Source: Paenibacillus amylolyticus
GTDB taxonomy: Bacteria; Bacillota; Bacilli; Paenibacillales; Paenibacillaceae
DNA length: 64,000 bases
Assembly: GCF_003719335.1 (NCBI RefSeq)
Contig: NZ_RIAS01000002.1
Span: forward strand, 434,001 to 498,000
Direction of reading: 5' to 3'
In this document: positions 1-7,913 of the stretch, in pieces
Layout: every line of letters begins with the position of its first letter
Numbering within the stretch: the first letter of the stretch is position 1
Notes under the pieces: model-generated
Databases searched by the model: none
Seen by the model: only the letters and a program-made list of their open reading frames with translations
Told to the model about the DNA's origin: nothing
Translations under genes and position numbers: made by a program

Positions 1-4
1 ACTG

Positions 5-529
5 ATGAACCTTTTGCCCCCGCTCTACGAAAATGTGCTGGAGATGCAGTTGCTGACACAGACGGAAGGGGCTGAACTAGATCAGCTTGCAGCCGATGTG
101 GAAGATGTATTGCAGCAGTTTTACCCGGAATCCGCAACGTGGGCATTGGAGCGATATGAACAGGATTTGCAGATTCCGACCAATCGTGCCAAACCGGATG
201 ATCAACGAAGGTCTGTCATCATCTCCAAAATGCGTGGTAGCGGTAAAGTTTCAGGCTCCATGCTCAAAAATGTAGCTCAGGCGTACGAAAACGGGGGCAT
301 TGATGTATCCGTTAATCCAGGCGAGTATCGCATCTTGATCCGTTTTATCGATACATTGGGACTGCCACCTAATCTGAACGATCTAAAAGCAGCGATCGAA
401 GATATTAAACCGGCTCACATGACCGTCGAGTACCGTTTGCGGTATCTGACCATTGCCGAGGTTGAAAGAATGACTCTGAGTGAGATGGAACAAACCCGGC
501 AGGATAAATTAGCAGGAGGTGGAGCGTAA
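5..529 (+). CDS. XkdU/YmfQ-like phage tail protein (DUF2313)
   Basis: 174-residue protein resembling the XkdU/YmfQ (DUF2313) tail proteins of PBSX- and Mu-like contractile-tail phages, which sit between the baseplate proteins and the tail fibre. Visible hallmarks are the N-terminal LLPPLYENV and the central RRSVIISKMRGSGKVS segment, followed by a C-terminal part with IKPAHMTVEYRLRY, typical of the family. The first ATG forms TGATG with a TGA at 3-5, which suggests that an upstream tail gene ends just outside the window, so this start is probably genuine although the frame is open to the edge. The stop overlaps the next start by one base (TAATG at 527-531). No enzymatic role is expected; it is a structural part of a tail. 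Family assignment is from motif memory, order of genes supports it. Confidence 0.8.
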   Translation: MNLLPPLYENVLEMQLLTQTEGAELDQLAADVEDVLQQFYPESATWALERYEQDLQIPTNRAKPDDQRRSVIISKMRGSGKVSGSMLKNVAQAYENGGIDVSVNPGEYRILIRFIDTLGLPPNLNDLKAAIEDIKPAHMTVEYRLRYLTIAEVERMTLSEMEQTRQDKLAGGGA

Positions 530-3150
530 TGAGTGAACCAAAAACACCCAATTTAGGGTTGTATAAAATCGATCGTTCCTCGCCATCAACAACCTATTTT
601 GATCTGGACAAGTATCTGGATCAGAACTGGGAGAAGATTGATGATTTTGCAGAGCAGATGGGGGAAAAGGCTGAAGAAACAGCAACGAAGGTAAGTAGTT
701 TGCAAGAGAGGTTGGATACAGATAAACGAGGAGCTGCTACATTACAGCCTGGCGTAAATGTAGTAAGTGCTAATCAGGAGGCAACGTTTAATCTTTCGAG
801 CATTAAGGGGAGAACATTGGTTAATTTGCTGGGGCGTGCTGGAGGTTGTGAACAAGCAAGCTTAGTAAACTCTTATCAATCTACAATAACGGCTGATACA
901 TCTAACAAAGTACAAGGAAATCAATCTTTGAAAATTACGACAACGGCAATGCCAGCAGGAGCATTATCGATATCCCCTATTAATTTAAAATCAGGGAAGT
1001 ATTATATTGTTCTCTCCTCAGCAAAGCTGATATCTGGAGAATTGGTAGGTATGTACTTAAATGAACTTAACCCGAACAAAGGGAAAGTTACTTCAAGTAA
1101 TAGCAAAAGATTCAGTACGTTATGGGGAGCATATAGCATTTCTACCGATATTAGCACTTTTTTTGTTAGTCAAGTTGTTGGAGCATCTGGAAGTTCCGGG
1201 TATATTGATGCAATTAGACTTTACGAAATTAGTGCCTCAGAGTATGTTGCACTCGAAAATATGACAACGGAGCAGATTGCATGTAATTACCCTTACGTCG
1301 ATAGTGTTCAACCAGTTTTGAATCCGTATGCCATTCGATATGGACAAAACTTATTACCCCCATTTTATGAGTGGAGTGAAACAGCAATAGCAGGTCCAAG
1401 TGAGATCGAGGCACCCTACCAACTTAAAATGACAAAGGCAAGCAGTGCGATAGGTTTTAGCAATTTCATTAGTACTGTAAACGTAGCTCCCTCTACGGAA
1501 TATACGTTTTCAATTACTGTAGACGTGACTAACTTTGGCGGTAATGGAGTAGCTGGAGTTTATTGGAATGGATGGTGCTACGATGAAGATAATAATGCCA
1601 TAACGTCGTTTAATATGCCTCCCTATGCAAAGGCAAACGGGAAGTTCACATTAGGGAATAGCTTTAAAACCCCTGATAACGCGAAGAGTGTACGTATTGT
1701 TATCGGTTTTGATAGCGAGACAACAGGAACTGCAACTTTTAAGAATCCGTGTTTAAACTTAGGTACGTCAGCAATGATGTTTAAACCACGCGAAGACTCT
1801 TTTCTCGCACTACAAACTGAGCTACACGCCAATCCAGATACGGGAGAAAACCCTGATAGCGTTTTTGAACGTGATGGTCGGTATTATAAATTGGCGAAGT
1901 GGCGTAAGGTTGTACTAGATAGTGCAATAAATTTTGTCTTGTGGGGGAGTGGTTCTGGTTATAAGGTTGTTAATGCAATGCTTCCGGAGCCACTCGCTGT
2001 TGACGGTTCAGGTGTTTTGATAAAGTATCAGGGGAAGGTTATAAAAGAAACTGATTATGCTACCGTAAACAGCGCACCGGATAATTTAAATATTGGATCG
2101 TCTGGAGCTAACGGGGTGTTCGATAATTTCCAAATCTCCATTTCAAACGTGGATAGTGGGTGGGGAGACAGCTATACTAACCTGACCTCTGATGAAATTA
2201 AGGCTTATTTCATGGGATACAGAATGGCCGAGAATGTAACAGGCTTTCCCGCTTACAATGGATCGGGTGTAAAGTGCTGGTATGGGATTAAAAGCTTATC
2301 AACTCCAACGACTACATTACCAACAATGCCCGACGTTGGATATACTCCTTACCAACTCCTATACCAGCTCGCTACGCCAGTCGTCGAACCGATCACGTCA
2401 GAGGGGCAATTGACGTTTATTGACGGGGATAATCAAGTAGAGGCAGGCACAGGCATTGTACTGCGAGAACATGCACCTATTAACAATAATTTGCCTACGG
2501 CTGTCGCTATAGGTGATATCGGCAATCCAAATAAATATAAAATTAAAAAGATTTTGGCGGTGTACAAGGATAGTATCCGTGATCCAAGATGGTACTCGAA
2601 TACTGTAAATGCAAATGGTAATGAAAAGGCTCGAATTGATGGGATTAATTACGATCCATCAGCCAGTTACAGTGTCACATACCTGATGTTGGACAAGTAT
2701 CCAACGGTAGACATTACCGGAACGTATGCAGAGAACGAAAAGTCTCTGTTACTGGATGCAGTCAAAACGTTGCAGGAGAACACGACACGGATATCAGTCC
2801 TTGAAAGCAAGAAGGCCGAGAAGGACGCTCCTGCATGGATTACGCCTACATTGCTTAATGGGTGGGTGATTTACAACGATACACTGCCAGTCGGGTATTA
2901 CAAAGACAGTAACGGGATTGTGCGCTTCAAAGGTATGATCAAAAGCGGAGCGCTTAACTCTATACTTCTGAAATTGCCACCGGGTTACCGACCGAAAAAT
3001 ATGAGTATGCAGTTTGTAGCTCACTCCACCGATGGTAGCGGTCAGGTCTTAGGACGGATTATCGTTAATGCTAATGGTGATGTGCAGCCGTATGGGGGGA
3101 GTACGACCTTATACTCACTTGATTCAATTTCGTTTCAAGCTGAACAATAA
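529..3150 (+). CDS. Phage tail fibre / receptor-binding protein
   Basis: 873-residue tail fibre-like protein. The N-terminal ~60 residues (PNLGLYKIDRSSPSTTYFDL, then NWEKIDDFAEQMGEKAEE) are the conserved tail-attachment segment seen on Paenibacillus/Bacillus phage fibres and end in a short coiled coil. The middle contains at least two segments that look like carbohydrate-binding beta-sandwiches (about residues 95-250 and 275-425; the second begins NLLPPFYEWSE and has a conserved-looking Trp/Tyr cluster VYWNGWCYDEDN). A second heptad segment (about 730-765, TLQENTTRISVLESKK) precedes a C-terminal globular head (about 770-873). Bases ~740-2300 are visibly more AT-rich than the flanking tail genes, as expected for an exchanged host-range region. 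It is translationally coupled to the preceding gene (TAATG). Likely role: host surface recognition. The exact receptor cannot be inferred. Confidence 0.75.
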   Translation: MSEPKTPNLGLYKIDRSSPSTTYFDLDKYLDQNWEKIDDFAEQMGEKAEETATKVSSLQERLDTDKRGAATLQPGVNVVSANQEATFNLSSIKGRTLVNLLGRAGGCEQASLVNSYQSTITADTSNKVQGNQSLKITTTAMPAGALSISPINLKSGKYYIVLSSAKLISGELVGMYLNELNPNKGKVTSSNSKRFSTLWGAYSISTDISTFFVSQVVGASGSSGYIDAIRLYEISASEYVALENMTTEQIACNYPYVDSVQPVLNPYAIRYGQNLLPPFYEWSETAIAGPSEIEAPYQLKMTKASSAIGFSNFISTVNVAPSTEYTFSITVDVTNFGGNGVAGVYWNGWCYDEDNNAITSFNMPPYAKANGKFTLGNSFKTPDNAKSVRIVIGFDSETTGTATFKNPCLNLGTSAMMFKPREDSFLALQTELHANPDTGENPDSVFERDGRYYKLAKWRKVVLDSAINFVLWGSGSGYKVVNAMLPEPLAVDGSGVLIKYQGKVIKETDYATVNSAPDNLNIGSSGANGVFDNFQISISNVDSGWGDSYTNLTSDEIKAYFMGYRMAENVTGFPAYNGSGVKCWYGIKSLSTPTTTLPTMPDVGYTPYQLLYQLATPVVEPITSEGQLTFIDGDNQVEAGTGIVLREHAPINNNLPTAVAIGDIGNPNKYKIKKILAVYKDSIRDPRWYSNTVNANGNEKARIDGINYDPSASYSVTYLMLDKYPTVDITGTYAENEKSLLLDAVKTLQENTTRISVLESKKAEKDAPAWITPTLLNGWVIYNDTLPVGYYKDSNGIVRFKGMIKSGALNSILLKLPPGYRPKNMSMQFVAHSTDGSGQVLGRIIVNANGDVQPYGGSTTLYSLDSISFQAEQ

Positions 3151-3162
3151 AGGAGGTATCAC

Positions 3163-3663
3163 ATGAAAGCCGTACCTAAAGTAAATACAGACGGACTCTA
3201 TTTAGAGGACGAATTGGTGGACGATGCCTTTAGTGGTGTCATCCCTTTTTATGCCGAGCAGGAACCTGTGATATTTGATCCAGATCAGGCAGAGCAACCG
3301 GAAGCGCTGGAGGAAGAAATAGAGCCGGAGATTGCCGGGTATCTGGTCGGCGTGCCTGTTCCTGCTGGTCTGTTTCACCCGCGCTTTGACTTAGCAGCTT
3401 GGGAAGCATATCAGGATGCTGTGCAGGTGGAACCGCAGAAAATTTTTCCTGACCTGTGGGTGGAAGGACTAAGCCAGGAAGAGATCGACGAGTTGACTAA
3501 GCCGCAACCGGAGGAACTGTCTGAACTGGATCTTTTAAAACAGCGCCTTGCAGAATCGGAAGCGGAAAACAAACGTTTAGCTGAGGAAAGTAACGCCAAT
3601 CAACTGGCTTTAATGGAATTACACATGCTTGTACTTAGTGTGGTGCCGCCAAATGAGGGATAA
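3163..3663 (+). CDS. XkdW-like acidic phage tail-associated protein
   Basis: 166-residue acidic protein directly behind the tail fibre (12-bp gap, RBS AAAGGAGG just before ATG). The central part carries the PRFDLAAWEAYQDAV segment and an aspartate/glutamate-rich N-terminal half; the C-terminus (about 120-155, LLKQRLAESEAENKRLAEES) is a clear coiled coil followed by a short hydrophobic tail. Position after the fibre and before the holin equals that of xkdW in PBSX-like elements, and the protein size is compatible. Proteins at this place are thought to be fibre-associated or assembly factors, but no biochemical function is established from this sequence. Assignment rests mainly on position and general composition. 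Confidence 0.6.
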   Translation: MKAVPKVNTDGLYLEDELVDDAFSGVIPFYAEQEPVIFDPDQAEQPEALEEEIEPEIAGYLVGVPVPAGLFHPRFDLAAWEAYQDAVQVEPQKIFPDLWVEGLSQEEIDELTKPQPEELSELDLLKQRLAESEAENKRLAEESNANQLALMELHMLVLSVVPPNEG

Positions 3664-3717
3664 GTATGAAGGTTTGCGATCCACTAGCCTGTGATGTTTA
3701 TAAGGAGAGGTGAGACT

Positions 3718-3834
3718 ATGTTAGCTGTATACGTAATGATGATTAATAAAAAATTGATTGAGCTGCACCAAGTTCCAGAGAGTAGTCGAGGTCAAGTTGC
3801 TGTGTTACTGGAAGCAGCCAATATAGATAATTAA
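3718..3834 (+). CDS. CD1375-like small phage protein (38 aa)
   Basis: A 38-codon gene starting ATG at 3718 with a strong RBS (AAGGAGAGGTG, 3702-3712) and ending TAA at 3832-3834. The product begins MLAVYVMMINKKLIEL and continues with VPESSRGQVAVLLEA. This matches the layout of the small XkdX/CD1375 family (a short beta hairpin, then a V-P-x-x-x-x-x-V turn and a helix ending near an LLEA motif) that is found between the fibre genes and the holin in Firmicute prophages. No function is known for the family. The gene is too short for most automatic callers. Confidence comes from RBS, position and motif together. Confidence 0.6.
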   Translation: MLAVYVMMINKKLIELHQVPESSRGQVAVLLEAANIDN

Positions 3835-3882
3835 GGACAAAATAAGTGTTTTTAATGAATTCAATCAAAAGGAGGTGAAGCC

Positions 3883-4422
3883 ATGGAACGATGGGACACC
3901 CTATGGAAATGGGGAATCGCACTGATGAGCAGCTCGGCATCCTACTTCTTTGGAGGCTGGTCAGGAGTGCTCGGCGTGTTGCTAGTCTTTGTCATTCTCG
4001 ATTACCTAACAGGTATTGCGGCGGCGGGCATGACGGGCAAACTTGAAAGTAATGTTGGGCTGTTTGGCATCGCCCGAAAGGTGTTTATATTTGCAATGGT
4101 ATCGGTGGCTCATCTGGTGGACGGTGTTCTGGGAGACGGACATTTGTTCAGGGATGCGGTCGCCTTTTTTTATATCGCGAATGAGTTGCTGTCCATTATT
4201 GAAAATGGGGGCAAGCTGGGAGCTCCGATCCCGCCAGTCATCCGGCAGGCGATTCAAGTGCTTAAAGGAAAGGCGGGGGAAGATGCATTATCTACTCCAT
4301 TGCCACATACGCCTCCTTCATTAGATCATTCCCAAGGCGAGAATGATCATCCTCCTGGAAATGAACAATCCAAAGAAATGGCGACGGATCAAGAGAATTC
4401 CGATGTTAAGATAAGCAGTTAG
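3883..4422 (+). CDS. Phage holin, Bhl/toxin-secretion family
   Basis: 179-residue membrane protein of the phage_holin_4 (Bhl/UviB, TIGR01593-like) type. The N-terminal 130 residues contain three hydrophobic segments (about 15-40, 60-85 and 95-115) and the family motif VILDYLTGIAAA followed by the G-x-x-G-I-A-RK loop (GLFGIARKVFIF). The C-terminal ~45 residues are hydrophilic (PHTPPSLDHSQGENDHPP region) and longer than in many family members. Holins accumulate in the membrane and at a timed point permeabilise it so that the endolysin reaches the wall. The RBS AAAAGGAGGTGAAGCC precedes ATG. Followed by a terminator at 4541-4572 before the endolysin gene. Confidence 0.85.
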   Translation: MERWDTLWKWGIALMSSSASYFFGGWSGVLGVLLVFVILDYLTGIAAAGMTGKLESNVGLFGIARKVFIFAMVSVAHLVDGVLGDGHLFRDAVAFFYIANELLSIIENGGKLGAPIPPVIRQAIQVLKGKAGEDALSTPLPHTPPSLDHSQGENDHPPGNEQSKEMATDQENSDVKISS

Positions 4423-4540
4423 AATGGATGATTTAGAACCGTCTGAATCAGAACGATTTAATATAGAGTGGGCTTGATTTGCTACTAAACGCTATGCTAA
4501 GAACAAATAAGAGACAGAATTGCTAAGTAGCAGCAAAAAT

Positions 4541-4572
4541 AAGAAAAGCACCCGTGATGGGTGCTTTCTTTA
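4541..4572 (+). terminator. Rho-independent terminator between holin and endolysin
   Basis: Inverted repeat AAAGCACCC / GGGTGCTTT with a five-base loop, followed by CTTTA. It lies inside the 302-bp gap between the holin and the endolysin start. The remainder of that gap (4573-4710) shows no convincing sigma-A promoter to the eye, so whether the lysozyme is expressed by read-through or from its own promoter is open. Confidence 0.75.
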
Positions 4573-4724
4573 CTTCCAGTCATCACTTTATGCATCTTAT
4601 AAATCCTCGTTACTCTATGATCCCATAGCATCATAAAACAAGGGACACGCACACAAGCAATCTTTAACCCGTCCGCATTAACTATATACAAACGGCAACT
4701 AGCCGAATAAAGGGTGTGAGAAAT

Positions 4725-5687
4725 TTGCAAAATAGAACCCCAGGCAACACGCAGGGCATTGATGTCTCCAGGTACCAAGGCAATATCGACTGGGCCAAGG
4801 TGAAGGCAAGCGGCATGACGTTTGTGTTTATCAAAGCAACCGAAGGGCGAACATATGTCGATCCGAATTTTCAGAGAAATGTAAACGGTGCGTTGGCGGC
4901 GGGCATGATGGTGGGAACCTATCATTTCTTCCGCGGAACGTCTGTCGAGATTGCGAAAGCTGAAGCAGCACATTATGCCAATACGCTGAACCAGATCGGA
5001 GGAGCCAGAGCCCTACAGTTGCCACCGGTTATGGATTACGAGAATAACCCCGGCAATCTGAGCAAAGCCCAGATGAATACGGTAGCCAAAGCCTTTTTAA
5101 CAGAAATCCAACGTCTCACAGGTGTAAAACCGATCATATACACAGGCAACGCATTTGCCGGCAATTTCGATACTTCACTGAGTTCCTACGATCTGTGGAT
5201 TGCGCGATACAGCACGTCACGGGTGCCTGATGCTCAGCTCGCATGGAAGCGCTGGACGTTCTGGCAATATACGGATTCGGGCAAGGTAAACGGCATTAGC
5301 GGCAACGTGGATATGAATGAATTCGAGGGAACAGCGGCACAGCTTAGAGCGAGATATACAGTAGCTACGCCAAACCCAAATCCTACGAATCCAACGAACC
5401 CGACCACGCCTTCGAATCCATCCAATCCAAATCCGCCAACTGTACCACCGAAAGGGGGCGAACCGATGACAGCCGAAGAGAAAGCCGCGTTTGATGCGCT
5501 CAAAGCACAGGTTGACCGTTTGCAGGCACGTCAGTTGATGGAAGTACCTGTCTGGGCGAAAGCTGCTGTAGATGCCGCACTGGCCTATGACCCCAAAAAC
5601 CCGCTTTTCAGTATTGATAATGGAGCGAGCTACGATTTTTATCGTTTTATCACCGTGATGCATCGAAGAGGTTTGTTTAAAAAGTAA
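4725..5687 (+). CDS. GH25 lysozyme-type endolysin
   Basis: 320-residue endolysin. Residues ~10-205 form a glycoside hydrolase family 25 (Chalaropsis-type N-acetylmuramidase) domain: GIDVSRYQGNIDW at the N-terminus, the catalytic-pair motif VMDYENN near residue 105, then IYTGN, LWIARYSTS and the terminal WQYTDSG..DMNEF strand. A Pro/Asn/Thr linker (PNPTNPTNPTTPSNP) of about 30 residues joins it to a C-terminal ~80-residue region with a coil (AAFDALKAQVDRLQ) and a helical end that is common in Paenibacillus phage lysins and may be an attachment domain. The start is chosen as TTG at 4725 because AAAGGGTGTGAG lies just upstream; a GTG at 4716 is in frame but would sit inside that RBS. It acts on peptidoglycan after holin action. 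Confidence 0.85.
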   Translation: MQNRTPGNTQGIDVSRYQGNIDWAKVKASGMTFVFIKATEGRTYVDPNFQRNVNGALAAGMMVGTYHFFRGTSVEIAKAEAAHYANTLNQIGGARALQLPPVMDYENNPGNLSKAQMNTVAKAFLTEIQRLTGVKPIIYTGNAFAGNFDTSLSSYDLWIARYSTSRVPDAQLAWKRWTFWQYTDSGKVNGISGNVDMNEFEGTAAQLRARYTVATPNPNPTNPTNPTTPSNPSNPNPPTVPPKGGEPMTAEEKAAFDALKAQVDRLQARQLMEVPVWAKAAVDAALAYDPKNPLFSIDNGASYDFYRFITVMHRRGLFKK

Positions 5688-5709
5688 ATGATATGAGTGA
5701 GACTTAACC

Positions 5710-5737
5710 CATAAGTTTGCCTTTTGGCAAACTTATG
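5710..5737. terminator. Terminator after the lysis module
   Basis: Perfect 12-bp inverted repeat CATAAGTTTGCC / GGCAAACTTATG with a TTTT loop, 23 bp after the endolysin stop. The tail is only moderately T-rich (CTTCCAATTT). It is the last phage-like element; no att duplication was recognised. Confidence 0.7.
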
Positions 5738-5830
5738 CTTCCAATTTAACCATCTACAAACTCACATTCCTATTTCGTTTTGAAAATGTATCGTTTCCCG
5801 TTAGCGAAATAAAAGAAAGTTAACACTAAT

Positions 5831-6310
5831 TTATTTTACAGAGATTACTTGCCCTTTTGTCATTTGCACTAATTCTTCGGGTGTTAATTGAAACACTGCT
5901 CTTGGATGTCCGGCAGCTGCCCATATCTCTTTAAATTGTAACAAGTCTTCATCAATAAGAGTGATAATTGACTCTATATGTCCTAAAGGAGGCACGCCTC
6001 CAATAACAAATCCTGTGTGTGTACGTACAAAATCAGCGTCAGCTTTTCCTATACTGTCATTCAGATAGGTGTTAATTTGTTTTTCATTAATTCGATTTAC
6101 TCCACTGGCTATAACCAATAAGGGTTTATCGTTATTTTTGAGTCGAAAGATAATTGATTTAGCTATATGTGCAACCTCGCAACCTATCGTATCGGCAGCT
6201 TCCTGTGCAGTTCGTGTACTGTCAGGTAGTTCTATAACTTTATTTGCATATCCGAACTCCATTAGTTTGTTTTGAACCTGTTGTGCACTATCTTTAAGTT
6301 GACTTGTCAA
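5831..6310 (-). CDS. YbaK/EbsC family aminoacyl-tRNA deacylase
   Basis: 159-residue protein of the YbaK/ProX editing-domain family. Family members hydrolyse mischarged aminoacyl-tRNA (for example Cys-tRNA-Pro) in trans in the cytoplasm. Visible motifs are the substrate-pocket Lys in AKSIIFRL, the VIASGVNRI strand, DFVRTHTGFVIGGVPPLGH with the conserved G-V-P-P-x-G-H loop, and AAGHPRAVFQLTPEEL near the C-terminus. The start is placed at TTG 6310 because AAGGAGGGATACACG lies immediately upstream; a longer form from ATG at 6340 has no RBS and would start at the stop of the upstream gene. It forms a two-gene operon with the HTH-cupin regulator. The substrate specificity (Cys-, Ala- or other) cannot be read from sequence. 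Confidence 0.85.
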   Translation of the reverse strand: MTSQLKDSAQQVQNKLMEFGYANKVIELPDSTRTAQEAADTIGCEVAHIAKSIIFRLKNNDKPLLVIASGVNRINEKQINTYLNDSIGKADADFVRTHTGFVIGGVPPLGHIESIITLIDEDLLQFKEIWAAAGHPRAVFQLTPEELVQMTKGQVISVK

Positions 6311-6340
6311 CGTGTATCCCTCCTTAATGATTACATGCAA

Positions 6341-6898
6341 TTAAGGTTCCGCATAATACATAACAACCTGTATCGTTACATCTTCGTCCGATTTATTTAT
6401 ATAACGGTGTTCAACATTGCCTGCAAATCTTATAGCCTGTCCTTCTGGTAAGGCGTATATTTCATCCTTAATCTGTAGATTAAACACTCCTGAGATAACT
6501 GTGATGTACTCTTGAACCCCATCATTGTGTGGGAGTGAGACATAGTTACAAGTAGGACTTAGAATAATCGTAAACATTTCAATACGTGTTTGGGGGTCAA
6601 ACGGAAACATTAAGTATACTCTACAATTTCCATTGTCTTCTGTTAAATCTGGAATTTCTTTTCGAGCTGCAATGGATACTACTGCCTCATCCTCTTTAAG
6701 TAGAGATGAAAACGAAATATTGAGTCCCGTAGCAATTTTCCATACGGTTGTTACTGTGGGCTGCGTTTCTCCTCGCTCAATTTGATGAAGCATACCTTTA
6801 CTAACCTTTGTTAAATCAGCAAGCTTATCTAAGCTTAACTGCCTATGTTTTCTAATACGTTGCAGGTTGTTTCCTATCCTGATGTGTATAGCATTCAA
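6341..6898 (-). CDS. XRE-family HTH regulator with C-terminal cupin
   Basis: 185-residue two-domain transcription factor. An N-terminal helix-turn-helix (about residues 8-65: NNLQRIRKHRQLSLDKLA, then VSKGMLHQIERGETQPTV) is followed by a cupin_2 barrel (about 105-180) with the metal/ligand-site signature LPHNDGVQEYITVISGVF and GQAIRFAGNVEHRY. Such HTH-cupin proteins sense small molecules and regulate adjacent metabolic or transport genes. The RBS AGAGGGGG precedes ATG. The YbaK-like gene follows 30 bp downstream on the same strand, so they are probably co-transcribed. The ligand is unknown. Confidence 0.85.
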   Translation of the reverse strand: MNAIHIRIGNNLQRIRKHRQLSLDKLADLTKVSKGMLHQIERGETQPTVTTVWKIATGLNISFSSLLKEDEAVVSIAARKEIPDLTEDNGNCRVYLMFPFDPQTRIEMFTIILSPTCNYVSLPHNDGVQEYITVISGVFNLQIKDEIYALPEGQAIRFAGNVEHRYINKSDEDVTIQVVMYYAEP

Positions 6899-7380
6899 GA
6901 AGTAACCCCCTCTATTTTGTTCGTTATACTATACAAATATATCATTATATAGAACGTTTCGCAAACATTGTATTGTGCTAAATTGCCCGTTATTTTAAAC
7001 ATTTGATGACATACTTATAAGTAAACATTTGATCCGTCTATGGTTAAGTCTCAATGAGTCAGCTGTACAAATAGAACAGATCTGAACCTGGAGGAAAGCA
7101 GGGAACATGGGCGATTAATGTCGATCTGTGTTCCTTTTTTATACATAATGTCACTAATTCTGACGCGTGTAATATTGTTAAAAACGTATGTCTGTAAAGT
7201 TCTTGTCTAATTGGTAAATGTGATGTAAAGTAAGTTACACGAAAATGTTTTTCACCACGATTTAATACACAAACCTCCTCATCATGACAAAACCATAACA
7301 TGAAAAGTTATTGTAGTGTCGATCTGTTCTATTCTTTTTCTACCCGTAAATCTAGCGAGTTTTACACCTCATGAAGACAA
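6899..7380. other. Gene-poor stretch with 13-bp inverted repeats
   Basis: About 1 kb between 6899 and 7913 lacks an intact gene. In its left half a perfect 13-bp inverted repeat, AATAGAACAGATC at 7070-7082 and GATCTGTTCTATT at 7321-7333, encloses about 240 bp. A further copy of TGTCGATCTGT occurs at 7119-7129 and 7317-7327. The enclosed minus-strand stretch (7059-7301) reads HFRVTYFTSHLPIRQEL in its middle, faintly reminiscent of the RxxxxTxHxPLR motif in PdxA-type dehydrogenases, but it has no RBS and may be a relic. A T6 run follows a weak hairpin at 7102-7140. Confidence 0.35.
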
Positions 7381-7382
7381 AC

Positions 7383-7583
7383 TCACGGAACAAAATGCCT
7401 ATGGCGAATGTTTTGGATCTTTGCGTCTACCCATTTAAGGACAAATTCGCTGATTCGAATTGACCTTGGTTCAAATAGATGAACTGCACTAGCTTGCAAA
7501 GTTGAAGATGAATTCCCTAATACACTAAATAACCGACCCAAGCTCCCTAGAATAACTTGATGAAGGCTGTTACGCCATCCTGT
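7383..7583 (-). pseudogene. Remnant of a LysR-family regulator C-terminus
   Basis: Read on the minus strand, 7583 down to 7383 is open for about 66 codons and ends with TGA. It contains LGSLGRLFSVLGNSSSTLQ, then SAVHLFEPRSIRISEFVLKW and a final VDAKIQNIRHRHFVP. The order G-R-L-(V)-x-V-L ... V-x-x-(Y/F)-x-P-x-x-x-x-x-S-x-x-x-x-x-F-x-x-(F/W) is the standard ending of LysR effector domains. No start codon with an RBS and no HTH are present, and the frame is blocked upstream by TAA at 7584-7586, so this is a decayed fragment. A second short minus-strand open piece (about 7700 to 7600) reads REYVDVEPLKKIWINGLPAF, also protein-like but not identified. Confidence 0.45.
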
Positions 7584-7913
7584 TTATTTTTGTGGTCTAT
7601 TATTGTTTGAAATTCCATGCTGTTTGCTTAAACGCCGGCAATCCGTTGATCCAGATTTTTTTCAATGGTTCTACATCTACGTACTCTCTCACACTACTAA
7701 CTTACTCGTTTCCAAATTCTCAACACTCCAACACAGGTATCAGAGGCATATAAAGCCTTTAATAGATGATACAAGAATCTAAAGAATTACAACCAGGGAT
7801 TATCTGATGACTAGCTAGCATCGCCACTACATCATCGCACACACGGCCAGAGGTACCGTTTTTCGGTCGCAAGCATCACACACATTATGAGATAGGGAAG
7901 GGTGTTGTATCGT

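Noticed and set aside
5690..5830. Prophage attachment site at the right end of the phage module
   Set aside because: No integrase, tRNA or duplicated core sequence is visible in the window; the left end is outside.
7102..7140. T-box or similar leader suggested by hairpin and T6
   Set aside because: No specifier stem or T-box core sequence; the stem is short with a large loop and no gene follows.
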